From the NCBI GenBank assembly GCA_016745215.1, contig CP050890.1, positions 7,085,001-7,149,000 on the forward strand: 64,000 nt of DNA, in the 5' to 3' direction. This DNA is from Thiohalocapsa sp. PB-PSB1 (GTDB lineage: Bacteria; Pseudomonadota; Gammaproteobacteria; Chromatiales; Chromatiaceae). The notes under the pieces are model-generated. The model was not told the DNA's origin, searched no databases, and saw only the letters and a program-made list of their open reading frames with translations. Shown one piece after another: positions 27,390 to 35,804 of the stretch. Made by a program: the position numbers and the translations under genes. Positions within the stretch are counted from its first letter, which is position 1. Every line of letters starts with the position of its first letter.

Positions 27390-28721
27390 ATGAAGCGCAT
27401 CATCGAGCGCTATGCGGCCCTGTTCGCCGCTGACGCCCGGGCCGCGCAACGGGCGGCGGCCTTGCTGCCTGGCGGTGTGAGCACCGACAGCCGGATCATG
27501 CAGCCGTTCCCGGTTCACGTCAGCCACGCCGCCGGCGCCCACAAATGGAGTCTCGGAGGCAGCGACCTGATCGATTACTGGGCCGGCCACGGCGCCATAC
27601 TGCTCGGCCACAACCCGCCCGCCGTGGTGAACGCGGTCGGCGAGCAGATCCGCAAGGGCACCCATTATTCGGCCTGTCAGACCATCGAGGCCGACTGGGC
27701 GCAGCGGGTGATCGACCTGATCCCGTCCGCCGAACGTGTGCGCTTTGCCGCATCCGGCACCGAGGCCAATCTGCTCGCGCTGTCCCTAGCCCAAACCTAC
27801 ACCGGCAAGCCGAAGCTGTTGCGCTTCGTCGGCCATTACCACGGCTGGCGCGAGCCGCTGATCACAGGTAGCGAGATGGTCGCGGGGAGCTTCGTCGACG
27901 ACCGGGTCCGGGTCTGTGCCGGCCACGACCTGGAGACGGTGGCGCAGGCACTGGCCAATGATTCGCGCATCGGCTGCATCATCCTGGAGCCCACCGGGCC
28001 GTCGTCCGGCGTGGTCCCGATCGATGGCGACTTTCTGCACGGCCTGCGCGAGCTAACCCGCAGCTATGGCGTGCTGCTGATTTTTGACGAAGTGGTCACC
28101 GGCTTCCGGGTGTCGCCCGGGGGCGCCCAGGGATATTGCGGCGTCACGCCGGACCTCACGACCCTGGCCAAGTTGCTGGCTGGCGGTTTGCCCGGCGGTG
28201 CCGTCGCCGGCCGCGCGGACATCATGGATTGTCTGACCGAGGAAGGAGCTCGGCGTATCGGCCGTCACAAGCTCACCCACATGGGCACCTTCAGCGGCAA
28301 CCCGCTGTCGGCGGCGGCCGGTGTGGCCGCCCTGGGGCACCTGAGCACTGGGGCTCCCCAGCGTCTAGCGGAGCATTCGGCGCTGGACCTGCGGCGGGGA
28401 TTGAACGAGATCATCGACCGGCATGGCCTCGATTGGGCCGTATACGGCGAGTCTTCGATGGTAAAGTTCCTGGTCGGTCACGGCGGCGCCACGATCCCGG
28501 CCGCAGACTTCAAGCCAGGCCTGGTCGACCCGCGCATTCTGCTGCGGCGGGGCGATGCAAACCTGTTCCAGGCCCTGCGGTTGGCGCTGCTGATCAATGG
28601 CGTCGACATCGCCCCGAGCAGCTTTCTCACCGCCGCCCACAGCGACGCCGATCTCGACAAGACCTTCGCCGCATTCGAGGACGCCATCGGCCTGCTGCGC
28701 CGGGACGGTCTGCTGCCATGA
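27390..28721 (+). CDS. Class III PLP aminotransferase, glutamate-1-semialdehyde aminomutase-like
   Basis: 443 residues. GSAM-like features: LLPGGVSTDSR near the N terminus, SGTEANLLALSLA (122-134), FVGHYHGW (146-153), the PLP-ring Asp in LLIFDEVVTGFR (233) and the Schiff-base lysine K261 in LAKLLAGGLPGG. Family members move amino groups within or onto small acids; this paralogue in a secondary-metabolism-like cluster probably works on a pathway aldehyde or keto acid and not on GSA for heme. It sits between the SDR pair and the kinase-like gene, and a YggS-type PLP carrier gene lies downstream in the same run. Confidence 0.85.
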   Translation: MKRIIERYAALFAADARAAQRAAALLPGGVSTDSRIMQPFPVHVSHAAGAHKWSLGGSDLIDYWAGHGAILLGHNPPAVVNAVGEQIRKGTHYSACQTIEADWAQRVIDLIPSAERVRFAASGTEANLLALSLAQTYTGKPKLLRFVGHYHGWREPLITGSEMVAGSFVDDRVRVCAGHDLETVAQALANDSRIGCIILEPTGPSSGVVPIDGDFLHGLRELTRSYGVLLIFDEVVTGFRVSPGGAQGYCGVTPDLTTLAKLLAGGLPGGAVAGRADIMDCLTEEGARRIGRHKLTHMGTFSGNPLSAAAGVAALGHLSTGAPQRLAEHSALDLRRGLNEIIDRHGLDWAVYGESSMVKFLVGHGGATIPAADFKPGLVDPRILLRRGDANLFQALRLALLINGVDIAPSSFLTAAHSDADLDKTFAAFEDAIGLLRRDGLLP

Positions 28722-28788
28722 CGCCCGATTCGCATGCGTCGACCGCCATGATTCGTTGCCGCCCTGCACGGGCAGGAGAGCGCCTGCG

Positions 28789-30156
28789 ATGACAACGCCC
28801 TTGGGCTACACCGTCACCCATTGCTATGACGGTGTCGACATCTCCGACCGCGAGTTCCAGCATATCCTGGACCTGGCCAGTTGGAAGCAGATGCCGCGCT
28901 TCTCGGTGCGTGGCCGCAGCGCCTGGCATATCCTGCGCGAGGGTGTGGCCCTCAAGTCCGTTCCCGATCGCCGCTTCGCCGCCGCCAAGTTGAAGGGCGT
29001 CGGGGTCTGGAACCCGGAGGCCGGCGCCCGCAACCGAGACTCCCTGATGGTGCCGATGAGCGACATCCCGTCGCCGCCGACCACGATTCCTCTGGAGAGC
29101 TTCGCCACTTATCCGCATTTCGGCCTTACCCGGGAGGGCGAATACAGCATCGTGTTCGGCAAGGTGGCCCCGGTGGGCGGCATCCTGCACGAGCGCGCGG
29201 CCCTGGAATACGACAACGCCAAGCGCCTCACTGAGGCCGGCGTGACCAGCATCGTACCGATGGCGGTGATCGAGTACGACGAGTCCTACCGCTTCGACGG
29301 CAAGCCCATGGGCGCCAGCATCTCCCTGTCGCATGGCAGCGCGCCCTACCGACTGTCGGAGCTGCAGTACGGTGCGGTCACTCGCCTTGGCCAGGACCCG
29401 GACAAGGACGCCTACTGCGAGCGGGTGCTGCGCGCCCTGGACGTGGACGGCGAACTGAGCTGCGAGATCACACGGCTGCGCGCGATCCGCATCCTGTCGC
29501 GGCAGATCGGCGGCCTGATGCACGACTTCACGGCCGCCGGCCTGTACCGTTATTCCCCGGAATGGACCAACCTCGAGTTCGACTTCGACAGCGCCCAGGC
29601 CGTGCTCACCGATCTGGACTCCACCCGGCCGATGGCCGAGCTCGACCCGCACATGCGCACCCTGCACGCCCTGCGCGACCTGGCCAGCCTGTTGTACCGC
29701 ACCCTGGCCAAGTTCTCCACGCCGTCCGCCTTGGGCCATTACAGTCTGGCCAATCTGCTTAAGTACGACCCACTGGCCGAGGTGCTGCAGGGCTACTTCC
29801 CGGGCGCTGACGTCGGCCGGGTGCGGACCATCTCGAGCCGTCTCTGGAATGCCGGAATCCCGTATCTGTTTCTGTTGACGAAATACCGTGAGCAGATCCG
29901 GACAGACTGGGACCAGGCGCGCCGCCGCAGTTACAAGATGGACCACGACCTGTTCTACGTACTGGCCATCAGCAGCGTGTTCGAGCTGTTCCAGGGTTCC
30001 GATATCATGGCCCAATACCCGTCCGACCTGACCCGGGACGCGCTGTCGGAAAAGGCCCGCCGCTACCTGGGCGAGCGCTTCGAGTACTTCCTCTACCTCC
30101 TGGAGTTCGGCGGCTCGGTCAGCGCCTACCAACAACTGCAGGCCCTGGGCGGCTGA
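28789..30156 (+). CDS. Kinase-fold-like protein of unknown function
   Basis: 455 residues from ATG 28789, preceded by AGGAG. Not confidently assignable. Residues 45-75 (WHILREGVALKSVPDRRFAAAKLKGVGVW) look like a phosphate-binding N-lobe strand pair with a lysine, and residues 240-280 (IGGLMHDFTAAGLYRYSPEWTNLEFDFDSAQAVLTDLDST) follow the catalytic-loop and DFD-like order of the protein-kinase/aminoglycoside-kinase fold (H245-D246, N261, D275 or D277). It could phosphorylate a small molecule or activate a carboxylate. The large minus-strand frame opposite it is a codon-bias shadow. The P-type ATPase gene begins 7 bp downstream. Confidence 0.5.
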   Translation: MTTPLGYTVTHCYDGVDISDREFQHILDLASWKQMPRFSVRGRSAWHILREGVALKSVPDRRFAAAKLKGVGVWNPEAGARNRDSLMVPMSDIPSPPTTIPLESFATYPHFGLTREGEYSIVFGKVAPVGGILHERAALEYDNAKRLTEAGVTSIVPMAVIEYDESYRFDGKPMGASISLSHGSAPYRLSELQYGAVTRLGQDPDKDAYCERVLRALDVDGELSCEITRLRAIRILSRQIGGLMHDFTAAGLYRYSPEWTNLEFDFDSAQAVLTDLDSTRPMAELDPHMRTLHALRDLASLLYRTLAKFSTPSALGHYSLANLLKYDPLAEVLQGYFPGADVGRVRTISSRLWNAGIPYLFLLTKYREQIRTDWDQARRRSYKMDHDLFYVLAISSVFELFQGSDIMAQYPSDLTRDALSEKARRYLGERFEYFLYLLEFGGSVSAYQQLQALGG

Positions 30157-30163
30157 TTCCCGG

Positions 30164-32212
30164 ATGCAGCTGAGCACCCTCATCGTCCCCGGCGCGAACG
30201 CCGGCCTGCTGCACCAGGTGTGGGGCCGGGCGCGCAAAGGGGGCATCCGTGTTGCAGGACACGCCTTGTCCAAACCGGCGGCCCGGCTGAAGACAGCGGC
30301 CCGGCTGAAGACAGCGGCACTGCCCGAGCATGCCGTGCAAGTGCGCGAGGCGAACCGCAACCTGGCCGCCTCTGCTGGGTTGACCGCCGCGGCGGGTATC
30401 GGCAGCTTAACCACGCCCCTATTGACCCTGGCGGCGATACCCGGCTTCGTTTACCTCAGTTTACCGGTGTTTTGGCGGGCGCTGCTGCTGCTGCGCCGTG
30501 GCAAGGTAGGTATCGAGACCATCCTGTTTCTGTCCTGCATCACCGCCTTCGGGGCGGGCTACGTGTTTGTCATGGGCCTGACCTACGTGCTCTATTACCT
30601 GGCCGAGAAGCTGGCGCTCGAGGTGCAGAACAACACCGCCCAGGGCTACCTCGGCATCCGCGCTGAGCAGCAGCGCCACGCCTGGTGCGAGCGCGACGGC
30701 GTCGACCTGAAGGTCGAGGTGGATGCACTGTTGCCTGGCGATCGGGTGCGGGTGCGTGCGGGCGAGGGGGTACCGGTGGACGGTAGGCTGGTGGAGGGAG
30801 GGATCACGGTGGACCAACGGCTACTGACTGGCGAGTCGCAACTGGCGGAAAAGGGTCCGGGCGACTACGTCTACGCCTCGACCCAGGTGCTGACCGGCGA
30901 GGCCCTGGTCCGCGTCGACAAGGCAGGGGCGGCGACCGCCGTGGCCAACGTCGAGCGCATCCTCAACCAAACCAAGGAGCTCAAGTCCGGCATCCAGGTA
31001 CGTGCCGAGGCGCTGGCGGAGAAGACCGTGCTGCCGACGATCGCCCTGGGTTTCCTGGTCTGGCCGGTGCTCGGACCGGCGAGTGCCCTGTGCATCCTGC
31101 AGTCCCATTTTACCTATCGCATCCGTCTGGTGGCCCCGGTCAGCGCCCTGAGCTACTTCAAACGCATGTCCGAGCACGGCATCCTGATCAAAGACGCTCG
31201 AACCCTGGACCTACTGCAACAGGTGGACACCATCGTCTTCGACAAGACCGGCACCCTGACCGAGGACGTGATGGACGTGACCCGGATCCACGTCCACGGC
31301 GACTGGCTGGAAGACGAGCTGTTGGCCTGGGCGGCGAGCGCCGAGCGCCACCAGCAGCACCCAGTGGCGCGGGCCATCCTCGCCGCGGCCGAGGCGCGTG
31401 GACTGACCCTGTACGACACGGACCGGGCGCAGTGTCGAATCGGCTTCGGCCTGACCGTAGACAGCCGCGACGGACAATGGCAGATCGGCAGCGAGCGTTT
31501 CATGCGTTCTCTCGACGTCAGGCTGCCGCAGCCGGCCCTGGCGCTCTGGCAGCGTTTGCGCGACGACGGCCGCAGCTGGGTCGGCATCGCCCGGGATGGC
31601 CGCTTGGCGGGCACCATCGAACTGCAGCCGCGGATCCGCCCCGAGGTGGTGGAGACCCTGCGGCGACTGCGTGCGATCAAGTGCATTGATCGACTGGTCA
31701 TCCTGTCGGGCGACCAGAAGGCCCCGACCCGACACCTGGCCCGGGAGCTGGGCCTGGACGGTTATGTCGCCGAGACCCTGCCTGAACAAAAGGCCGACGT
31801 GATCGCGGACCTGGTGGCCCGGGGGCGCAAGGTCTGCTTCGTCGGCGACGGCATCAACGACGCCATCGCGATGAAGAAGGCCCATGTGTCGGTGTCGCTC
31901 GAGGGCGGCTCGGACATCGCCACCGACACCGCCCAGATCCTGCTGATGGACGGCCACCTCGATGCCCTGCCGGAAGCCTTCCGTATCGCCCGCGATTTCC
32001 ACCGGAACATCAACACCGGCTTCGGTCTGCTGCTGGCGCCCAGCGTGGTCGGCATGGCCGGCGCCGTGCTGCTGAATTTCGGACCTGAGCAAGCGGTCTT
32101 GCTGACCCAGACCGGCCTCGGCGCCGGTCTGCTCAACAGCCTAGCCCCGCGCTTGCGAGCGTCGCGTCGGCAACGACAAATCAACTCGGCAAAGACAGAC
32201 ACCTCACCATGA
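30164..32212 (+). CDS. P-type ATPase of P1B-like architecture without the CPx motif
   Basis: 682 residues. Actuator TGES (222-225), phosphorylation DKTGT (D360), P1B-type HP dipeptide (399-400, HQQHPVARAIL) and hinge GDGINDAIAM (561-570) are all present, so it should hydrolyse ATP. The metal-site helix that normally has CPC/SPC reads LQSHFTYRIRLVAPVSALSYF (312-332), without Cys-Pro. There is no N-terminal HMA domain. Residues 38-54 contain a tandem duplication (AARLKT twice) also visible in DNA near 30283-30317. It may transport something other than Cu/Zn, perhaps the pathway product. It ends with an ATGA overlap onto the methyltransferase gene. Confidence 0.85.
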   Translation: MQLSTLIVPGANAGLLHQVWGRARKGGIRVAGHALSKPAARLKTAARLKTAALPEHAVQVREANRNLAASAGLTAAAGIGSLTTPLLTLAAIPGFVYLSLPVFWRALLLLRRGKVGIETILFLSCITAFGAGYVFVMGLTYVLYYLAEKLALEVQNNTAQGYLGIRAEQQRHAWCERDGVDLKVEVDALLPGDRVRVRAGEGVPVDGRLVEGGITVDQRLLTGESQLAEKGPGDYVYASTQVLTGEALVRVDKAGAATAVANVERILNQTKELKSGIQVRAEALAEKTVLPTIALGFLVWPVLGPASALCILQSHFTYRIRLVAPVSALSYFKRMSEHGILIKDARTLDLLQQVDTIVFDKTGTLTEDVMDVTRIHVHGDWLEDELLAWAASAERHQQHPVARAILAAAEARGLTLYDTDRAQCRIGFGLTVDSRDGQWQIGSERFMRSLDVRLPQPALALWQRLRDDGRSWVGIARDGRLAGTIELQPRIRPEVVETLRRLRAIKCIDRLVILSGDQKAPTRHLARELGLDGYVAETLPEQKADVIADLVARGRKVCFVGDGINDAIAMKKAHVSVSLEGGSDIATDTAQILLMDGHLDALPEAFRIARDFHRNINTGFGLLLAPSVVGMAGAVLLNFGPEQAVLLTQTGLGAGLLNSLAPRLRASRRQRQINSAKTDTSP

Positions 32213-32997
32213 CGAATCGTTTCCCCAAGGTCCCGGACCAGCCGCGCCTGTACGATTGGATGTACCGCAAGACGGACAAGGACGTTGCCATGTACCGGCA
32301 GTTCACCGAATGTCACGCCGAGATCCTGGAGATCGCCGTGGGCACCGGCCGGCTGGCCATACCACTGGCCGAGGCCGGTCGCGTCGTGCACGGCATCGAC
32401 GATTCGGCGGCCATGCTGGGCCTGTGCCGCGACAAGCTCGAGGGCCTGGACCCCCGGGTGAGCGGGCGCATCCACCTCTACCAGGTGGACATGCGCGAGT
32501 TCGACCTTGGCCGCCAATTCGACTTCGTGTTCATCCCCTTCGCCAGCATCGTCTACCTGCTGAGCATCGAGGATCAGCAGGCCTGTCTGCGCACCCTGAA
32601 GCGTCACCTGGGCGCCAGTGGCACCCTGGTCATCGACTTCCCCACCTGGGCCGAGGCCAGGGACGAGCACTGGCTGGACAACGACCAGTTGCTGCGCAAG
32701 GAACGCCGGATGGAAGACCCGAACAGCGGTAAGCTGGTCGAATTGTGGACCCAGAACCGCTACGACGCCGCCACCCAGATTCTGGAGCAGGACCGACACT
32801 TCCGCACCTACGACACCGACGGCAACTTCGAGGGCGAAAAGGTCGTACTATGGCGCAGTCGTGTGTTCACCCCGGGTGAATTCCAGCTTCTGTTGCAGAC
32901 CTGTGGGCTGAAGCTCGTCGAGATGTACGGCGATTTCCAGTTCGGACCTTTCCATCACGACAGCGAGGTTGCGGTCGCTGTCATCGGCCACGCCTGA
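32209..32997 (+). CDS. SAM-dependent class I methyltransferase (1)
   Basis: 262 residues. Motif I ILEIAVGTGRLAIPLAEAG (39-57), the acidic ribose contact HGIDDSAAML, then VDMREFDLGRQFDFVFIPFAS as motif II region. The C-terminal half (RYDAATQILEQDRHFRTYDTDG, WRSRVFTPGEFQLLLQTCGLKLVEMYGDF) is the beta-rich lid frequent in small-molecule methyltransferases (Methyltransf_25 type). Its ATG overlaps the ATPase stop (ATGA), so translation is coupled. Substrate unknown, presumably a cluster intermediate. Confidence 0.85.
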   Translation: MTNRFPKVPDQPRLYDWMYRKTDKDVAMYRQFTECHAEILEIAVGTGRLAIPLAEAGRVVHGIDDSAAMLGLCRDKLEGLDPRVSGRIHLYQVDMREFDLGRQFDFVFIPFASIVYLLSIEDQQACLRTLKRHLGASGTLVIDFPTWAEARDEHWLDNDQLLRKERRMEDPNSGKLVELWTQNRYDAATQILEQDRHFRTYDTDGNFEGEKVVLWRSRVFTPGEFQLLLQTCGLKLVEMYGDFQFGPFHHDSEVAVAVIGHA

Positions 32998-33019
32998 AAT
33001 CGAGCCCGAGGAATCAACC

Positions 33020-33742
33020 ATGAACGACAAGACCGAAGCGGTGCGCGCCGTGCGCGAACGTATGGCCCAGGCCGCCGAGCACAGCGGCCGCCGGGCCGCG
33101 GACGTAGAACTGGTAGCCGTCAGCAAGGGCAAGCCGGTGGAGGAACTGAACGCGGCCTACGTAGCCGGGGTACGCCACTTTGGTGAGAACCGCAGCGCCG
33201 AGCTGGCCGAAAAGGCCACCGCACTAGCCCATCTGCCCGACCTGCAGTGGCACTTCATCGGCCATCTGCAATCCAGGCAGGTGCAGGACGTGGCCCGCCA
33301 CGCCCATTGTTTCCACGCCGTGGACCGGATCAAGATCGCCGAACGCATGCAACAGGCCCTGGAAGAGGAGGGGCGCGAGCTGGCGGTCTATCTGCAGGTC
33401 AATGTCTCCGGGGAGGAGAGCAAGGGCGGCTTCGAATGCGACGCCTGGCCTGAGGAGCCCGCGCAACTGACCGCATTCTTCGACGCCGTGCGCGCAATCG
33501 CGGCCATGCCACGTCTCCAGGTGCTCGGCCTCATGACCATGGCCCCGTACAACGCCACCGAGAACGCATTGCGTACCGTCTTCAGCCGGCTGCATAGCCT
33601 TTCCGAACGTCTCGACGCCGAGCTGCCGGGGCTGGATGCCAGGGGCCTATCCATGGGCATGAGCGGCGATTTCGAGATCGCCATCGAGGAGGGTTCCACC
33701 CTGGTACGGGTCGGCAGCGCCATCTTCGGCGCCCGCGGCTGA
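33020..33742 (+). CDS. YggS/PLPBP-family pyridoxal-phosphate-binding protein
   Basis: 240 residues, whole-length match to the YggS/PROSC family: PLP lysine K36 in VELVAVSKGKPVEEL, then HFGENRSAEL, LQWHFIGHLQSRQ, VNVSGEESKGGF, VLGLMTMAP, LSMGMSGDFEIAIEEGSTLVRVGSAIFG. PLPBP proteins bind PLP without known catalysis and keep B6 and amino-acid pools balanced. A YggS gene within a pathway operon suggests supply or protection of PLP for the GSAM-like enzyme, or recruitment as a PLP enzyme. The chromosome may have another copy elsewhere. Neighbours are methyltransferase genes on both sides. Confidence 0.92.
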   Translation: MNDKTEAVRAVRERMAQAAEHSGRRAADVELVAVSKGKPVEELNAAYVAGVRHFGENRSAELAEKATALAHLPDLQWHFIGHLQSRQVQDVARHAHCFHAVDRIKIAERMQQALEEEGRELAVYLQVNVSGEESKGGFECDAWPEEPAQLTAFFDAVRAIAAMPRLQVLGLMTMAPYNATENALRTVFSRLHSLSERLDAELPGLDARGLSMGMSGDFEIAIEEGSTLVRVGSAIFGARG

Positions 33743-33745
33743 GCC

Positions 33746-34423
33746 ATGGCGGACAACCCGGCCCGACTGAACTGGCAGGCGTCCAGTCCGGATGAGCTGA
33801 AGGCCCTGTATGATCGCTGGTCCGAGAACTATGACGCGGACCTCGACCGCCTGCATGGCTATCGGGTGCCGGCTGTCGCGGCCGAGGCCCTGGCCCGCCA
33901 CGTGGCCAGGGATGCCGCCATCCTCGACCTCGGCGCCGGCACCGGGCTGGTCGGTCAGGTGCTGGCCGGGCTCGGCTACCGCAATCTGATTGCTCTCGAT
34001 GCTTCGGACGGCATGTTGGCTCAGGCCAGGCGCAAGGGCGTGTATCGGGAGGCGCTGGTACACAAGATCGGTACCGACTCTGCGCCTGGATGCGCCTTCG
34101 ACGCCGTCATCGCGGTGGGCCTGTTCGGTCCCACCCATGTGCCGGCGGCCCAACTTGCCGGTCTGGTGAGGTGGCTTGCGACACGCGGTGGGCACTTCGT
34201 GTTCACGCTGCGGGAGGAGGAATACGCGGGCGCCTTTGCCCGCGCCATGGACGCCCTGTCCGCCAGCGGTGCCTGGCGGCTGATCGAGACCCTGGCGCCG
34301 TTTCAGGGACTGCCCCGGAGCGAGCCGGAGCGGCTGTTCCTGGGCTGGGTCTTTGAAGTGACGACGCGTCGCCGACGATCCGACCTGCGACGACTGGCAG
34401 CGCGAGATGCAGAACTGCCGTGA
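33746..34423 (+). CDS. SAM-dependent class I methyltransferase (2)
   Basis: 225 residues. LYDRWSENYDADLDRLHGY at the N terminus is the typical helix before motif I, which reads AILDLGAGTGLVGQVLAGLG (58-77), followed by IALDASDGMLAQARRKGVY and FDAVIAVGLFGPTHVP. It resembles the Williams-Beuren-like/Methyltransf_25 small-molecule methyltransferases. The gene starts 3 bp after the yggS-like stop. It is the last gene of the cluster; the purine-rich repeat region begins about 125 bp later. The substrate is unknown, and a second methyltransferase of a different subtype lies earlier in the operon. Confidence 0.85.
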   Translation: MADNPARLNWQASSPDELKALYDRWSENYDADLDRLHGYRVPAVAAEALARHVARDAAILDLGAGTGLVGQVLAGLGYRNLIALDASDGMLAQARRKGVYREALVHKIGTDSAPGCAFDAVIAVGLFGPTHVPAAQLAGLVRWLATRGGHFVFTLREEEYAGAFARAMDALSASGAWRLIETLAPFQGLPRSEPERLFLGWVFEVTTRRRRSDLRRLAARDAELP

Positions 34424-34548
34424 ACGGCAAAACCCAGACCATTACCCATAACTCTCCCCGATGCTGCGCTGCGCCCTCAACGCGAGCACGAAGTCGGCGG
34501 TCCGTTGGACACAGATCCAGAGTGTTTTCCGGCCGGGGAAACCATCGA

Positions 34549-34920
34549 ACAGAAAAAGCGAACAGAAAAGACAGAAAAAGGGCACCCGAACAGAAAAAAG
34601 AAACAAAGAAAAAGGAAGAAAAAGGACACCAGGAAGAAAAAGGAGGAAGAAAAGAAGAAAAAGGACACCAAAGAAGAAAAAGGAAAAGAAGAAAAAGGAC
34701 ACCCACTTCGAAGAAAAAGAGAAAAAGGAAAAGAGAAAAAGAAAAGAGAAAAAGAAAGAGAAAAAGAAAGAGAAAAAGAAAGAGAAAAAGAAAGAGAAAA
34801 AGGACAGAAAGAGAAAAAGGACAGAAAGAGAAGAAAGAGAAAAAGGACACCCACTTAGCGGAAGAGAACAGAAAGAGAAAAAGGACACCCATTTAGCGGA
34901 AGAGAAAACAAAGAAAAAGG
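34549..34920 (+). repeat. 370-bp purine tract with GAAAAAGGACACCC repeats
   Basis: The plus strand is almost only A and G, with frequent GAAAAAGGACAC units separated by GAAAGA-type runs. Apparent long frames on both strands (Lys/Arg/Glu-rich on plus, Phe/Ser-rich on minus) are products of composition. The unit resembles the GAAAAAGGGGACA REP motif at 22430. Such a homopurine run can adopt triplex structures. Confidence 0.85.
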
Positions 34921-35260
34921 ACACCCACTTTACTTAACCCGAACAGCGCCGCCACGACGGCCGCCGTATGCAACCGCCACAGGGCCGCCGCGTTACCGCG
35001 CAGCCCGTAGTAGATGTAGTCCACGCGCTCTACGGAAGAAAAAGGACACCTACGGAAGAAAAAGCACTTTAAGAAAAGATTTAAGAAAAGGACACCCACT
35101 TTACTTAACCCGAACAGCGCCGCCACGACGGCCGCCGTATGCAACCGCCACAGGGCCGCCGCGTTACCGCGCAGCCCGTAAGTAGATGTAGTCCACGCGC
35201 TCTACGGAAGAAAAAGGACACCTACGGAAGAAAAAGCACTTTAAGAAAAGGACACTTTAA
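34919..35260. repeat. 171-bp direct repeat, two units, with a reverse-transcriptase-like fragment
   Basis: Unit 1 starts at 34919 and unit 2 at 35090, both opening GGACACCCACTTTACTTAAC and continuing through CCACAGGGCCGCCGCGTTAC to GGAAGAAAAAGCACTTTAAG. They differ by a 1-bp indel (CCCGTAGTAG versus CCCGTAAGTAG) and a few bases at the end. On the minus strand unit 1 encodes VERVDYIYYGLRGNAAALWRLHTAAVVAALF, reminiscent of the YYGV.GN...L.RF segment near the end of group II intron maturases. The indel breaks that frame in unit 2. Confidence 0.75.
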
Positions 35261-35804
35261 GAAAAGGATGACTCCGGCGGACATCCACGCGCTGACCAAA
35301 ACGCGCGCTTCATGTGGGCTTCCGAAACGGTAGCGGGACATCCGCAACGTTGTACTAGTACACATCCATCGGTGCACATCCTATCGGGCGTATTCACGCA
35401 GCCTATCTAAGTAGATCTCTGGATTTCCTGACAGCGCGGCTGCAAACGTGGAAAACCGTCGTCGTGCCCACCACGCGGACACTCGAAAACAATCACAACC
35501 CTGCCAAGCTTCCCGATTTGCGGGCCTTGTGTGCTGCCTGTCAGGGGCTGAAGATGTGCAAGCACAGACGCCGGTATACGATAAGGAGTACGGCCACGAA
35601 GTATGCGGATGGTGCATTGACCAAATGTCGATCCCCCTTTACGATGAGTTAATAAATCTCAGCTGGACGCGCACAACAGATTGGATGACCCATCCGGCGA
35701 TGAAGATGACCATTGCGAGGATGATGAGCAAAGAGCAATCAACAGCCAGCCTAGGAACCTCGTCATCGAAAGATCCTCGATCACTGACCGCGGAGGCGCT
35801 ACAC
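35261..35804. other. Gene-poor stretch before the T6SS-associated pair
   Basis: No recognisable gene. An open frame upstream of the DUF6484 start is continuous with it but lacks family sequence and a ribosome-binding site, so it is not annotated. Confidence 0.4.

Noticed and set aside
28627..30414. A 595-codon open frame on the minus strand opposite the kinase-like gene
   Set aside because: Composition is dominated by Gly/Ala/Val/Gln/His with no domain, and it mirrors codon bias of the G+C-rich plus-strand gene, which has a ribosome-binding site and operon context.
24229..34423. Assigning the cluster to lincomycin- or pyrrolobenzodiazepine-type biosynthesis
   Set aside because: Only the first two genes fit; the gamma-glutamyltransferase-like hydrolase, isomerase, F420 reductase and NRPS genes of those pathways are missing.
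34420..34937. Lys/Arg/Glu-rich frames on plus and Phe/Ser-rich hydrophobic frames on minus in the purine tract
   Set aside because: All three frames on each strand are open because of base composition; no start signal or family sequence.
34919..35260. The 171-bp direct repeat as a CRISPR or att pair
   Set aside because: Only two long units with no spacer and no integrase gene nearby.
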